Origin: Treponema sp.
GTDB lineage: Bacteria; Spirochaetota; Spirochaetia; Treponematales; Treponemataceae
Assembly: GCA_017651065.1 (NCBI GenBank)
Contig: JAGCDP010000013.1
Coordinates: 1-64,000, forward strand
Direction: 5' to 3'
Length of the DNA: 64,000 bases
Position numbers and translations under genes: made by a program. Numbering within the stretch: position 1 is the first letter of the stretch; every line of letters begins with the position of its first letter. The notes beneath the pieces were generated by a model that worked only from the letters and a program-made list of their open reading frames with translations, was not told the origin of the DNA and searched no databases. This document shows positions 17,401 to 26,166 of the stretch, in pieces.

Positions 17401-18899
17401 AATATGTCCGTCCTTTTTTGACCGTCTGTTTTTATTTCTTCGTAAAAATCCTTGAGGCTCTTGCAGTCATCACACAAAAGCTTAACGAGTTTTTCTTTGT
17501 TGCGGAAATCTGATTCCTGACCCTGTGTATAAAAGCAGATAGGGTAGAGCTTTTGAAGCAAGGCGTCCAGTCTGCCTTCTTCATAATCTTTATTTTCGAG
17601 CTGAAGAATTTTTGGATATTTTGTAGCAGTTGGATTTTCTTCCTTGAGCCAAAGCGGTTCAATGAGTCGTTCACCCTTGCGGGCGCCTACGATTTTTATA
17701 TCAATGTCTTTATATGGTTCAAGGCCACTGAACTGAATTATCTGTTTTGCAAGGTCGATTATTTTTATTGGCTCTCCCATATCAAGAAGATATGACTGAC
17801 CGTTTTTGCCAACGCCGCCTGTCTGAAGTACAAGCGAACAGGCTTCAGGGATTGTCATAAAGAAGCGTTCCATTTTTTCATCTGTAACTGTGATTGGTCC
17901 GCCTGTTTTTATCTGACTCTGGAAAAGCGGAAGAATTGAACCACGGCTTCCCAAAACGTTTCCGAATCTTACAAACATCACAGCCTGTTTTTTATCTGCC
18001 TTTTTTGCATATTCAAGCACAAGCTTTTCACATAGCATTTTTGAAACGCCATATACGCTTACAGGTGCAACTGCCTTATCTGTAGAAATAAGAACAAAGC
18101 GGTCTACATGATGTTTGATTGCAGCATCCAAAAGATTTTTTGTTCCGAATACATTGTTTTCAATTGCCGCAACCTGATTTTCTTCCATCATAGGAACGTG
18201 CTTGTAGGCAGCGCAGTGGAATATTACATTACACTTTGTCTGCTTGATGATGAAATCCATATATTCTTTGTTGCGCATGTCTCCAATAATAGGAACAACT
18301 GTTGCTTTTTCGCCGACTCCTTCTGTCTGAAGCACTTTAAGCTCACGGAAAATCTGGCATATAGAGTTTTCACCGTGACCAAGTAAGTAAAGTCGTTCAG
18401 CACCACCACTCAAAAGCTGACGTGCAAGCTCAGAGCCTATGGAACCGCCGGCACCAGTAATAAGAACACGCTTTCCACGAAGGTAATTCAAGCTTTCTTT
18501 GAGTGAAATAGCAATCGGGGTGCGACCAAGAATATCAAGCGGATCAATTTCACGGGTTTGAACAAGGTGAGCAGTTCCTTCTATTACCTGGCTTATTCCC
18601 GGAAGGATTTTTATATGGTTAAAGCCGTTTTTTACAAGAGTTTCGTATATTTCACGGATTCGTTCAGTAGGAGCAGAAGGAATTGCAATGATTGCTTCGT
18701 CTAAATCAGAGTTAGAAAGGATAGAAGTAACGCTGTCAATCGGCCCAAGAACAGGAATGCCGTCAATAGTAGACCCGATGAGCTTTTTGTCATCATCAAG
18801 AAATGCGTTTACTTTTCCGAATATTTTTTTTCGCCGGATATCACTGGCAATAGTCTGACCAGCAAATCCCGCACCGATTATATATATACGTTTATCCAT
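17397..18899 (-). CDS. CapD/WbpM-like nucleotide-sugar epimerase/dehydratase, soluble form
   Basis: 500 residues. An N-terminal Rossmann-like domain (IYIIGAGFAGQTIASDI) is followed by the catalytic SDR domain with GAGGSIGSELARQLL, CAAYKHVPMMEENQ and STDKAVAPVSVYGVSK. The large membrane-bound WbpM/PglF proteins have four transmembrane helices before the first domain; none is present here, so this one is cytoplasmic. The active site reads Tyr-x3-Lys, whereas the classic 4,6-dehydratases carry Met at the Tyr position. Together with the next gene it likely makes an amino-sugar nucleotide. First gene of the minus-strand operon. Confidence 0.88.
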   Translation of the reverse strand: MDKRIYIIGAGFAGQTIASDIRRKKIFGKVNAFLDDDKKLIGSTIDGIPVLGPIDSVTSILSNSDLDEAIIAIPSAPTERIREIYETLVKNGFNHIKILPGISQVIEGTAHLVQTREIDPLDILGRTPIAISLKESLNYLRGKRVLITGAGGSIGSELARQLLSGGAERLYLLGHGENSICQIFRELKVLQTEGVGEKATVVPIIGDMRNKEYMDFIIKQTKCNVIFHCAAYKHVPMMEENQVAAIENNVFGTKNLLDAAIKHHVDRFVLISTDKAVAPVSVYGVSKMLCEKLVLEYAKKADKKQAVMFVRFGNVLGSRGSILPLFQSQIKTGGPITVTDEKMERFFMTIPEACSLVLQTGGVGKNGQSYLLDMGEPIKIIDLAKQIIQFSGLEPYKDIDIKIVGARKGERLIEPLWLKEENPTATKYPKILQLENKDYEEGRLDALLQKLYPICFYTQGQESDFRNKEKLVKLLCDDCKSLKDFYEEIKTDGQKRTDIL

Positions 18900-19253
18900 G
18901 TCCCAACCCTTCTTAAAATATTAACACAAAATGGTCAATTCCGCAATGAGAATTGAGAGTTTAGAAAAAACTAGAAAAAGGCACAAATATTTGTAGAAGT
19001 TGAAAAAATGGCGGAAGGGAAATTGTGAATACAAAAACATTCTACAGTGCGGCCGCAAGGCGGCCAAGTGGATAGTTCCAAGGCACTGTAGCATGTAGTG
19101 GGCTAGCCCACGGTTTTGGATTCGCAATTCCCCTGGGAGCCATTTTTTCCTTTTAAAAGCATTTGTTATTTTATCTATTTTTTTTCTAAACTCACTTATG
19201 AAAATCTCCGAAAAACAAGTATAAAACCTATATTGTGTTTATGGGGTGATACC
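18900..19253. other. 354-base intergenic region with a GC-rich structured element
   Basis: Divergent intergenic space. The outer parts are AT-rich. The core 19042-19111 is strikingly GC-rich and folds on either strand: a 9-bp outer stem CTACAGTGC/GCACTGTAG (19042-19050 with 19083-19091) encloses a GGCCGC/GCGGCC hairpin and a short TGGA/TCCA hairpin, giving a three-way junction. It is followed by a 14-base perfect palindrome, GTGGGCTAGCCCAC, at 19098-19111. It matches no RNA family I recognise. It could be a structured leader of the capD-like operon on the minus strand, a regulatory RNA, or another mobile palindrome. Confidence 0.5.
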
Positions 19254-19730
19254 ATGGGGAAAATTAAACATATAATCTTAATCGCTTGCCTTTTTATGTG
19301 CGCTAACTTCTGTTTTGCTAAGCAGATCCAGCTGCAGATTGTTCAGCATGATGACAGGACAGATACTGTTACAGAGGATTCTCTTGTAATTGAAGATGAA
19401 CTTCTTGCAGGATTCTTTGAAACAGGCTATATCATTACAAATTCGCCTGCTGTTGTTTCAAGTTCTGCCAGTGATGATGTGATTTTGTTCAACAAGGCAA
19501 TGGGTGACGCTTACGAAGGCTCTTCTGATTATTTTGTTCAAATCAAACTATATTATGGAAATTCACTGCATACAGTTAATTGGTCAATTTCTTCGGTAGC
19601 AACCGGAAAAACTATAAAAGAAAGTTCGTTTGAAAGTGCGGTCAAAACCTATGATGAAAAGGGTTTGAAAAATGTGTCTTCCAAATTAATATCAGAGATT
19701 ACAAAAGTTTTGAAATCAATTAAAGCATAA
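19254..19730 (+). CDS. Secreted protein of unknown function
   Basis: 158 residues from the ATG at 19254, which has a GGGGTGAT ribosome site; the frame is open further upstream but has no credible start or coding character there. A signal peptide (MGKIKHIILIACLFMCANFCFA) is followed by a small alpha/beta domain resembling the N-terminal parts of periplasmic TolB/CsgG-like proteins (LVIEDELLAGFFETGYIITNSP). No family assigned. It lies 12 bases ahead of the acidic-repeat SPOR protein and is probably co-transcribed with it. Confidence 0.7.
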   Translation: MGKIKHIILIACLFMCANFCFAKQIQLQIVQHDDRTDTVTEDSLVIEDELLAGFFETGYIITNSPAVVSSSASDDVILFNKAMGDAYEGSSDYFVQIKLYYGNSLHTVNWSISSVATGKTIKESSFESAVKTYDEKGLKNVSSKLISEITKVLKSIKA

Positions 19731-19742
19731 GGATGGGCGGGT

Positions 19743-21497
19743 ATGAAAAACAAATTGAAAGAAAGCAGATTGATTAAGAATATACTAAAACTCGGATTTA
19801 TTATTGCAGGATGCTTTGTACTGGCATCCTTTAGCCCGTCTCTGGATGGTAGAGCTGTGGTTGTAGAGCCGGGAGTATTCCCAGAAGGACTTTTTGCAAA
19901 GACTGTAGGTTATCTCCCTGGTGATATTATCAGTGTTACAAACATTACAGGTGATGCAACTATTGATATTCTTGTAATCGGAGCTCTTGATCCTTCTGAA
20001 GGTGTTGCAATTATGCTTTCACCTGAAGCAGCTGCAGCAATTGGCATTAACAAGAACTCAAATAATATCGTAAAAATCACAAAGCGTTCAAATCAGGACG
20101 AAAGAGTATATGGTTCAGCTGTAATTGCTTCAAATGGCACTGCTGCTCCTGCAAAGGAAGAGCCTGTTGTTGAACCGGTAAAAGAACCAGTAAAAGAACC
20201 GGAACCTGTTGTAGAAGATATTCCATATTCTGAACTTGCAGAAGGTGTTACTGCACCTGTTTATGAAGAGGAATGGGAAGAACCGGTATTTGATGAAAAA
20301 GAAACTGTTCCAGCAACACAGCCAAAAGAAGAAATCTATTCAAAGCCAATCGAAGAACCTGTAGAAGAAGAGCCTGTTACAGAATATGAATATTTTGATG
20401 ACGAAGCACTTCCAGAATACTTCGAAGACGATTTTGAAGAAGAAAAAGAACCTGAATATATAGAAGAAACTCCTGCAGTAGAAGAGCCTGTAGAAGAAGC
20501 TCCTGTTCAGGAAGAAACTCCTGTTGTTTACGAAGAATTCAAGGATGATGAACTTGAAGATCTTCCTACAGATGAAGAACCTGCAGAAGAATTCGAAACA
20601 ATTCCTGCAGAAGAAGAACCTGTAGAAGAGGAAATCGCTGAAGAAGCTCCTGTTGAAGAACCGGCAGAAGAACCTGTAGAAGAAGCATTTGAAGAAGAAC
20701 CTATTGAGGAAGAATTCACAGATGATGAACCAGGTGATGTTCCTGCAGAGGAAGAAGAATTCATTGATGATGAAACTCTTGAGGATATTCCAGAAGAGGA
20801 AGAACCTGTAGAAGAAACTCCTGCAGAAGAACCTGAAGAAGAAGCTTATGAAGAGCCAGAATTTGAAGAAGAAGAATTCGGTGATGAAGAATTTGTAGAG
20901 GAAGAACCGATTGAAGAAGAACCAATAGAAGAAGAACCTGTTGAAGAGATTCCTGAAGATGAAGTAATTCCGGAAGAAGAGGATTGGAGCGACGAACCTG
21001 AAGTTCTTGATGATGAAGAAGAATATGATGCTATAGTTCTTGTTCCAGCTGATGATAATCCTCCGGTTTATGAGGAAGAGGAAGAAACAGAAGAAGCTTT
21101 GATTCCTGATGTTTTGAACAATGTAGTAAATATCAATAATGATATTGAAACTGTAGTTGTTCAGCCAGCTTCAACAGGAAATGAAACAAGCTACGATAAG
21201 TTTATGATTGAAAGCTTGAATGAACTTGAAGCCGAAAAGTATTACATCCAGATTGCAACATTGCGCGACGATGAAAACATTCTTGAGATTGTAAACAAAT
21301 ATGGAACAAAGTATCCTATTACAATTGTTCCAACAGCAAACGGTTCTAAGCAAGTGCTTGTTGGACCTGTAACTTTGGACGAATATGGAACTGTCCTTGC
21401 ACGATTCAAGGCATACGGCTACAAGGATGCATTCCTGCGCAAGGGAACAAATCCTAATCCAAAAGCCAAGGGTAGTGCAGTACCTGATGCAAAATAA
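19743..21497 (+). CDS. Acidic-repeat SPOR-domain protein (Arp-like)
   Basis: 584 residues. An N-terminal membrane or signal segment (LIKNILKLGFIIAGCFVLAS) leads to a conserved domain of about 100 residues (GRAVVVEPGVFPEGLFAKTV and onward). Then come about 310 residues of irregular EEPVEEEP-type repeats with hardly any basic residue, and a C-terminal SPOR domain (YYIQIATLRDDENILEI, VLVGPVTLDEYGTVLARFKAYGYKDAFLRKG). SPOR domains bind denuded septal peptidoglycan. The layout of N-terminal domain, acidic repeats and SPOR resembles the Treponema pallidum acidic repeat protein Arp; that link is my inference. The acidic region probably spans the periplasm. Its repeat number may vary between strains. 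Confidence 0.82.
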   Translation: MKNKLKESRLIKNILKLGFIIAGCFVLASFSPSLDGRAVVVEPGVFPEGLFAKTVGYLPGDIISVTNITGDATIDILVIGALDPSEGVAIMLSPEAAAAIGINKNSNNIVKITKRSNQDERVYGSAVIASNGTAAPAKEEPVVEPVKEPVKEPEPVVEDIPYSELAEGVTAPVYEEEWEEPVFDEKETVPATQPKEEIYSKPIEEPVEEEPVTEYEYFDDEALPEYFEDDFEEEKEPEYIEETPAVEEPVEEAPVQEETPVVYEEFKDDELEDLPTDEEPAEEFETIPAEEEPVEEEIAEEAPVEEPAEEPVEEAFEEEPIEEEFTDDEPGDVPAEEEEFIDDETLEDIPEEEEPVEETPAEEPEEEAYEEPEFEEEEFGDEEFVEEEPIEEEPIEEEPVEEIPEDEVIPEEEDWSDEPEVLDDEEEYDAIVLVPADDNPPVYEEEEETEEALIPDVLNNVVNINNDIETVVVQPASTGNETSYDKFMIESLNELEAEKYYIQIATLRDDENILEIVNKYGTKYPITIVPTANGSKQVLVGPVTLDEYGTVLARFKAYGYKDAFLRKGTNPNPKAKGSAVPDAK

Positions 21498-21507
21498 GGG
21501 CAAAAAA

Positions 21508-21541
21508 AAGGCACGATCCATCTAAGGACGTGCCTTTTTTT
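21508..21541 (+). terminator. Intrinsic terminator after the Arp-like gene
   Basis: AAGGCACG (21508-21515) pairs with CGTGCCTT (21529-21536), followed by a T-run. The preceding A-run makes it potentially bidirectional, serving ilvE on the other strand as well. Confidence 0.85.
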
Positions 21542-21543
21542 AT

Positions 21544-21602
21544 GAGATTGTCGGGTCAAGCCCGACAATGACATGTCATTCCCGGACTTGATCCGGGAAT
21601 CT
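21544..21602. repeat. Family A double palindrome (head-to-head pair)
   Basis: Two hairpins: ATTGTCGGG/CCCGACAAT followed by ATTCCCGGA/TCCGGGAAT, in opposite orientation and flanked by AGATT and AATCT. It fills the gap between the terminator and the ilvE stop. Confidence 0.88.
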
Positions 21603-21603
21603 C

Positions 21604-22629
21604 TTATATAGTGTAAATCCATCCCTCAGGTGCCGGAATACGTCCCATCTGAATACCTGTCAAAGTATCATAGATTTCCTTCATCTTAGGACCCATTTCT
21701 TTTTTGCCGCCATTGTAGATTATGCTCTTTCCGTGGTCGTCAATCTGGCCAACTGGAGAAATAACTGCTGCAGTACCACAAAGACCGCATTCTACGAATT
21801 TTCCAAGTTCATTTTTGTTGATCTTGCGCTCTTCAACTTCCATCTTAAGGTATTTCTTTGCTACGATGAGCAATGAGCGTCTTGTAATAGAAGGAAGAAT
21901 AGAATTAGACTTAGGAGTAACAAGTTTTCCGTCTTTTGTGATGAAAATGATGTTTGCTCCACCTGTTTCTTCAAGATATGTATGTGTTGCAGGATCAAGA
22001 TACATGTTTTCTGCATAACCCTTCTTGTGGGCGTCTACAATATTGTGTAAAGACATAGCATAGTTCAATCCGGCTTTGATATCACCTGTTCCATGAGGAG
22101 CAGCGCGGTCCATATCACTCAAGCGAACCTTAATTGGCTTTACACCGCCTTTGAAATATGGTCCAACTGGTGTAACAAGAATACGGAACTGATATTCATC
22201 AGCTGGTTTTACACCAATTACAGCGTTTGAACCAAACATGTATGGACGGATATAAAGGGTAGCACCGCTTCCATAAGGTGGAACCCATTCTTTATTTGCT
22301 TTGATTGTCTTAAGAACTGCTTCAATAAAGCGGTCTTTTGGGAATACAGGCATTTCAAGGCGCTTGCATGAATTTTCCATTCGTTCTGCGTTCAAATCAG
22401 GACGGAAGGTAACGATGTCGCCATGTTCTGTTCTATATGCTTTAAGTCCTTCAAAACAAGTCTGTGCATACTGAAGGACGCCTGCACATTCATTAATTGT
22501 TACGGTGTGGTCAGTTGTAAGCTTTCCAGCATCCCATTTTCCTTTTTTAAAGTTAGAAACAAAGCTTTTTGATGTTTCCATGTAACCAAAAGGTAAGTTT
22601 CCCCAATCGAGTTCTTTTTTTGTTGCCAT
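21604..22629 (-). CDS. ilvE: Branched-chain amino acid aminotransferase IlvE
   Basis: 341 residues from the ATG at 22629, which has a CGGAGGT ribosome site (a TTG seven codons upstream is less likely). It is a fold-type IV PLP enzyme of the large BCAT II group: FEGLKAYR, FRPDLNAERM, YIRPYMFGSNAVIGVKPA, and the Schiff-base Lys in GDIKAGLNYA. It interconverts leucine, isoleucine and valine with their keto acids. Monocistronic; the convergent end is occupied by a repeat pair. Confidence 0.95.
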   Translation of the reverse strand: MATKKELDWGNLPFGYMETSKSFVSNFKKGKWDAGKLTTDHTVTINECAGVLQYAQTCFEGLKAYRTEHGDIVTFRPDLNAERMENSCKRLEMPVFPKDRFIEAVLKTIKANKEWVPPYGSGATLYIRPYMFGSNAVIGVKPADEYQFRILVTPVGPYFKGGVKPIKVRLSDMDRAAPHGTGDIKAGLNYAMSLHNIVDAHKKGYAENMYLDPATHTYLEETGGANIIFITKDGKLVTPKSNSILPSITRRSLLIVAKKYLKMEVEERKINKNELGKFVECGLCGTAAVISPVGQIDDHGKSIIYNGGKKEMGPKMKEIYDTLTGIQMGRIPAPEGWIYTI

Positions 22630-22753
22630 AAAAGTACCTCCGCAGTACAAATATTTAATAATACTTAATAAGTTTAATTCTATTAAAGAAAAATGTCAAG
22701 AAATAACTTTTTTTCAAATTTCTTGTATCTTTTTTCTTATAAATTTATTATAT

Positions 22754-23821
22754 ATGTATATGCAGCATATGACAAATAAATTTATTACGAAAATTTCTCT
22801 TTTTTTCATATTATTAAGTATTCTTGTGTTATTTGTTTCCTGTGCTTCTAAGCCTAAGAAGGAAACTGTTGTTATACCGGAGCCGGAGTGGATTACTAAT
22901 AAGAAGGAAGTTTTTCCTGATTCTTTGTATCTGGCACAACTTGGAACTGGAACTACGGCTGCAGAGGCCAGGAATAATGCAATTGCACAGCTGGCTTCTT
23001 ATTTTAATACAACTGTAAAATCACTTATTGAAGGCGAAACTTATACTTACAATACTACAAATGACCCTGGAAAAGTTGACAGAACTGTAAAATCAAGTGT
23101 AGTAACTTATACAGATCTTAATTTATTTGCACTTGAAACAGAAGAACCGTACTTCCTTGGACGCGAAAACAAATGGTACTGCTGTGCACATATTAATAGA
23201 AAAGATGCATGGAATCAGTATGAACCGCTTGTTCGTGACAATAAAAACAGCTTTTACAGCATTTTCCAGCTTGCTCAGGAAACAAAAGAGCCTCTTGAAC
23301 GTATAAAAATCTACAGTCAGACAGAAACTGCTTCTGAAGTATTTCTTGCAAGCCTTTACCGTGCAACAATGCTTTCGAAAAAGCTTACAGACGAAGCTTT
23401 TGCTACAGACAGAGCTGTTATAGCGTCAATTCCAGGCCTTGTTCAAAAAGAAAAGAACAATTGTGTAATGTGTGTAACAACTACAGGCGATTTTGGCGGA
23501 ACAATTTCTTCTACAGTAAACGGAATCTTTACACAAATGGGCTTTGCCACTAATGATAACGAACAGAAATCATATTATATAGTGCAAACTGTAATAGATT
23601 ACAATGAAGTGAAGGAAGATGAGCTTTTTGTATATTTTCCTTCTGTTAAAATAATAGTAAAATCGCAGGAAAGAACTTTGTATGTTTATGAAAATAAAAT
23701 GGACAAAGTTTTATCATATAATGAATCAAAAGCTAAAAAAAGTGCGTGTGACGGTATAGCAGAACTTTTACAAAGGGAGCTTGCCGATGATTTTAAATCA
23801 ACTATGGGGTTGAGTGAATAA
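22754..23821 (+). CDS. LPP20-like lipoprotein
   Basis: 355 residues; the start may instead be the ATG at 22769. A lipoprotein signal ends in LVLFVSCASKPKK with a plausible lipobox Cys. The segment EARNNAIAQLASYFNTTVKSLIEGE is typical of LPP20/FlgO-like envelope proteins, which share a small alpha/beta domain. The remainder is a second copy of a similar fold, hard to place. It is two bases upstream of the coiled-coil/barrel gene, suggesting a paired envelope function. Unknown role. Confidence 0.72.
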   Translation: MYMQHMTNKFITKISLFFILLSILVLFVSCASKPKKETVVIPEPEWITNKKEVFPDSLYLAQLGTGTTAAEARNNAIAQLASYFNTTVKSLIEGETYTYNTTNDPGKVDRTVKSSVVTYTDLNLFALETEEPYFLGRENKWYCCAHINRKDAWNQYEPLVRDNKNSFYSIFQLAQETKEPLERIKIYSQTETASEVFLASLYRATMLSKKLTDEAFATDRAVIASIPGLVQKEKNNCVMCVTTTGDFGGTISSTVNGIFTQMGFATNDNEQKSYYIVQTVIDYNEVKEDELFVYFPSVKIIVKSQERTLYVYENKMDKVLSYNESKAKKSACDGIAELLQRELADDFKSTMGLSE

Positions 23822-23823
23822 CT

Positions 23824-26157
23824 ATGAAAAAGACTGTTTTATGTTTGATTATTTTATTAAGTGCCTCAATGGTATTATCTGCTGCCGGAAAAAGAATTGC
23901 AATTTTTAATCCGACAAGCGAAGGACTTACAGAAGATGAAAAGAACTGGATTCCTTCTTCGGTAAGGCGCAGGCTTGAAGCAAATTTCAATGATTATACA
24001 ACATATCAGCTTGTAGATATTCAGAATGAAGAACAGATAAAAGGAATTCAGCAGAAAGCAGAAAGCTACACCCATGATCAGGAAACAAGTATAGAAATTG
24101 GAAAACTTGTTTCTGCCGAAATTGGTGTTTTCTCTACAATCACAAAGGCAAATGGTAAATATATTCTTTCGGTAAATCTTACAAATCTTACAACTGGGGT
24201 ACGCCTTTCTTCTGTTACTACAGACAGTGTGGCTGAACCGGTAAGCCTTTTTGAAGGAGCAGGGTCTTCTGTAAATAAAGTAACTGTAAAACTCTGTGAT
24301 GATCTTGGAATAAAACTTTCTTCTATTGACAGGTATGTTCTTCTTAAAGGTGAAGAATTGTCTGATAATGAACAGATTACAATTACAGAAGAAGAAGTAA
24401 GCAAATATGAAAAGAAACAAAAGGAACTTGAAAGACAGTTAAAGGAAGTTTCTCTTTCTACAGAACTTGATGCTGAATCACGCAAGGCAAAACTCGAAGC
24501 AGAAAAGGCTCTTGCAGACCAGCAGAAACAGATTGCCGAAGAACGTCTTGAACGCTTACGCCTTCAGAAACAGAGACTTCTGGAAGACCAGGAGCAGCAG
24601 AAGGTACGAACAGCAGCCCAGCGTGAAAAAATTGAACAGGCTGCAGCTCAGGCCGAAAAGCAGGCAAAACTTGTACGCCAGCAAAAAATTGATTCACTTT
24701 CTGTAGATAATCAGATTGCAGTAATAGAAGCTAAAAAACAGGCAATGTACGATATTCACTCAAGCGTTCTGAATCAGGAAAAGCTTATTAAACAGGCTGC
24801 AAATGATGATTATAAGGCTCAATGTGAAGCTATAGATGCAGAACCTCTTCGTAATGGTGAAACAGATGCTAAAGGTAACATGCTTCCTGCTGTAAAAAAG
24901 ATGCGTAACGAACGCAAACAGCAGGTAAGAAGCGAAATTGAATCTAAAGCACTTGAAGATTTGCGTAAGATTCAGGGAAAAACTACAGCACAGGAAGATT
25001 CTCTTTATAAAGATATTCAAAATGATCTTGCCAAGCTTAGCACACGCAGAACAATTTCTTCTATAGAAGATGACCGTATTCTTGATATTGGAAACTATGC
25101 CGGTGATAAATATGAATGGGATACAACAGTTTCGGTATTCATCAATGATGTAAAAATCTTTGGTCAGAATGCAAACATCAGTTATAAAAATGTATCCGGA
25201 AAAAATCCTGTTTCTCCAACTGCCGGTAATACTTCTGCCTGGAACGATTATCTTGATACTGTAGATTTGTATGACTATATGTTCCGCCGCAATGTTCCTG
25301 CAGTTACACTCGAAATTGATTACTCAATTGAAGCAATGCCAGATATGTATCCTTCAATGTATAAGATGACTTTATATGAATTCAGATTTATCGATACAGT
25401 AAGCGGAAAGGTTGTTCAGACAATTCAGCCTGCTAAGTCTTCATACAGATTCTCTGTAAACCCTGCTGTTGATATTTCCTATTATAAACAAAGCGCTGCT
25501 TATACAGAAACAACAACTTCATCAGACACAAAAAAATCAACAAAGAAAGATGAAAAAAAAGATGGAAATAAAACTGAAAACTTTGTTGAGTATGACGAAG
25601 TAAAAACCGGAAAAGATGTAAAAATCCGCAAAAGTGTGGACAAGCTTTATGATCAGAGGAATGGCGGTGGTGCAAGATGTAATTTAGGTCTGAATATTGG
25701 CTATGCTCTTGCTCCTGAATTTCTTGACGATGACAGGGCAGGCTTCCAGCTTGAAGGTTATTTTTCTTTTCCATATACAACCTGGATGTTTACACAAGTT
25801 GATTATTCATGGTTTTCTGTTCCTACTGATTCAAAAGATTTTGACGGAGAGATTTCTTTATTTACAATTGGTCTTGGTCTTAATGTTAGACCTCGTACTG
25901 CCGGCACACCTCCAAATTTTTATGCCTTGGCAAATATAGGTGCTGCTTTTCAAAATAACTATTCAAAAAGGCATGATAGAAATAATAAAGAATATGACTC
26001 ATTATTTGTTTACAAATTTGCCGGTGGAGTTGATGTACAGCTCCAGGATTTCTTGTGTATGACATTAGAAGGCGGAGTACTTGGATTTGAACAAATAGGA
26101 GTAGTTCCATACGCTAAAATGGGTATTGCGTTCACTATACCAAATCTTGTATTCTAG
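23824..26157 (+). CDS. Envelope-spanning protein: periplasmic domain, coiled coil and outer-membrane barrel
   Basis: 777 residues. Signal peptide (residues 1-20), then a TolB/CsgG-like domain (RIAIFNPTSEGLTEDEKNW, KLVSAEIGVFSTITKANGKY) to about residue 165. A highly charged Glu/Gln/Lys/Arg coiled coil follows at about 185-290, then a mixed region, a Lys/Thr-rich linker (about 560-600), and finally a strand-rich segment ending in IAFTIPNLVF, like an outer-membrane barrel. The order suggests one chain that links periplasm and outer membrane. No known family covers the whole protein. Probably works with the lipoprotein just upstream. Confidence 0.68.
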   Translation: MKKTVLCLIILLSASMVLSAAGKRIAIFNPTSEGLTEDEKNWIPSSVRRRLEANFNDYTTYQLVDIQNEEQIKGIQQKAESYTHDQETSIEIGKLVSAEIGVFSTITKANGKYILSVNLTNLTTGVRLSSVTTDSVAEPVSLFEGAGSSVNKVTVKLCDDLGIKLSSIDRYVLLKGEELSDNEQITITEEEVSKYEKKQKELERQLKEVSLSTELDAESRKAKLEAEKALADQQKQIAEERLERLRLQKQRLLEDQEQQKVRTAAQREKIEQAAAQAEKQAKLVRQQKIDSLSVDNQIAVIEAKKQAMYDIHSSVLNQEKLIKQAANDDYKAQCEAIDAEPLRNGETDAKGNMLPAVKKMRNERKQQVRSEIESKALEDLRKIQGKTTAQEDSLYKDIQNDLAKLSTRRTISSIEDDRILDIGNYAGDKYEWDTTVSVFINDVKIFGQNANISYKNVSGKNPVSPTAGNTSAWNDYLDTVDLYDYMFRRNVPAVTLEIDYSIEAMPDMYPSMYKMTLYEFRFIDTVSGKVVQTIQPAKSSYRFSVNPAVDISYYKQSAAYTETTTSSDTKKSTKKDEKKDGNKTENFVEYDEVKTGKDVKIRKSVDKLYDQRNGGGARCNLGLNIGYALAPEFLDDDRAGFQLEGYFSFPYTTWMFTQVDYSWFSVPTDSKDFDGEISLFTIGLGLNVRPRTAGTPPNFYALANIGAAFQNNYSKRHDRNNKEYDSLFVYKFAGGVDVQLQDFLCMTLEGGVLGFEQIGVVPYAKMGIAFTIPNLVF

Positions 26158-26166
26158 TAATAGAAT

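Noticed and set aside
18921-19127. 68-codon minus-strand ORF over the GC-rich element
   Set aside because: It crosses the hairpins, has no coding bias or ribosome site, and matches nothing.
19116-19253. Upstream extension of the secreted protein at 19254
   Set aside because: The extension lacks a start with a ribosome site, and the signal peptide begins at 19254.
20528-20764. Serine-rich minus-strand ORF
   Set aside because: It is the reverse complement of the Glu-rich repeats of the Arp-like gene and has no ribosome site.
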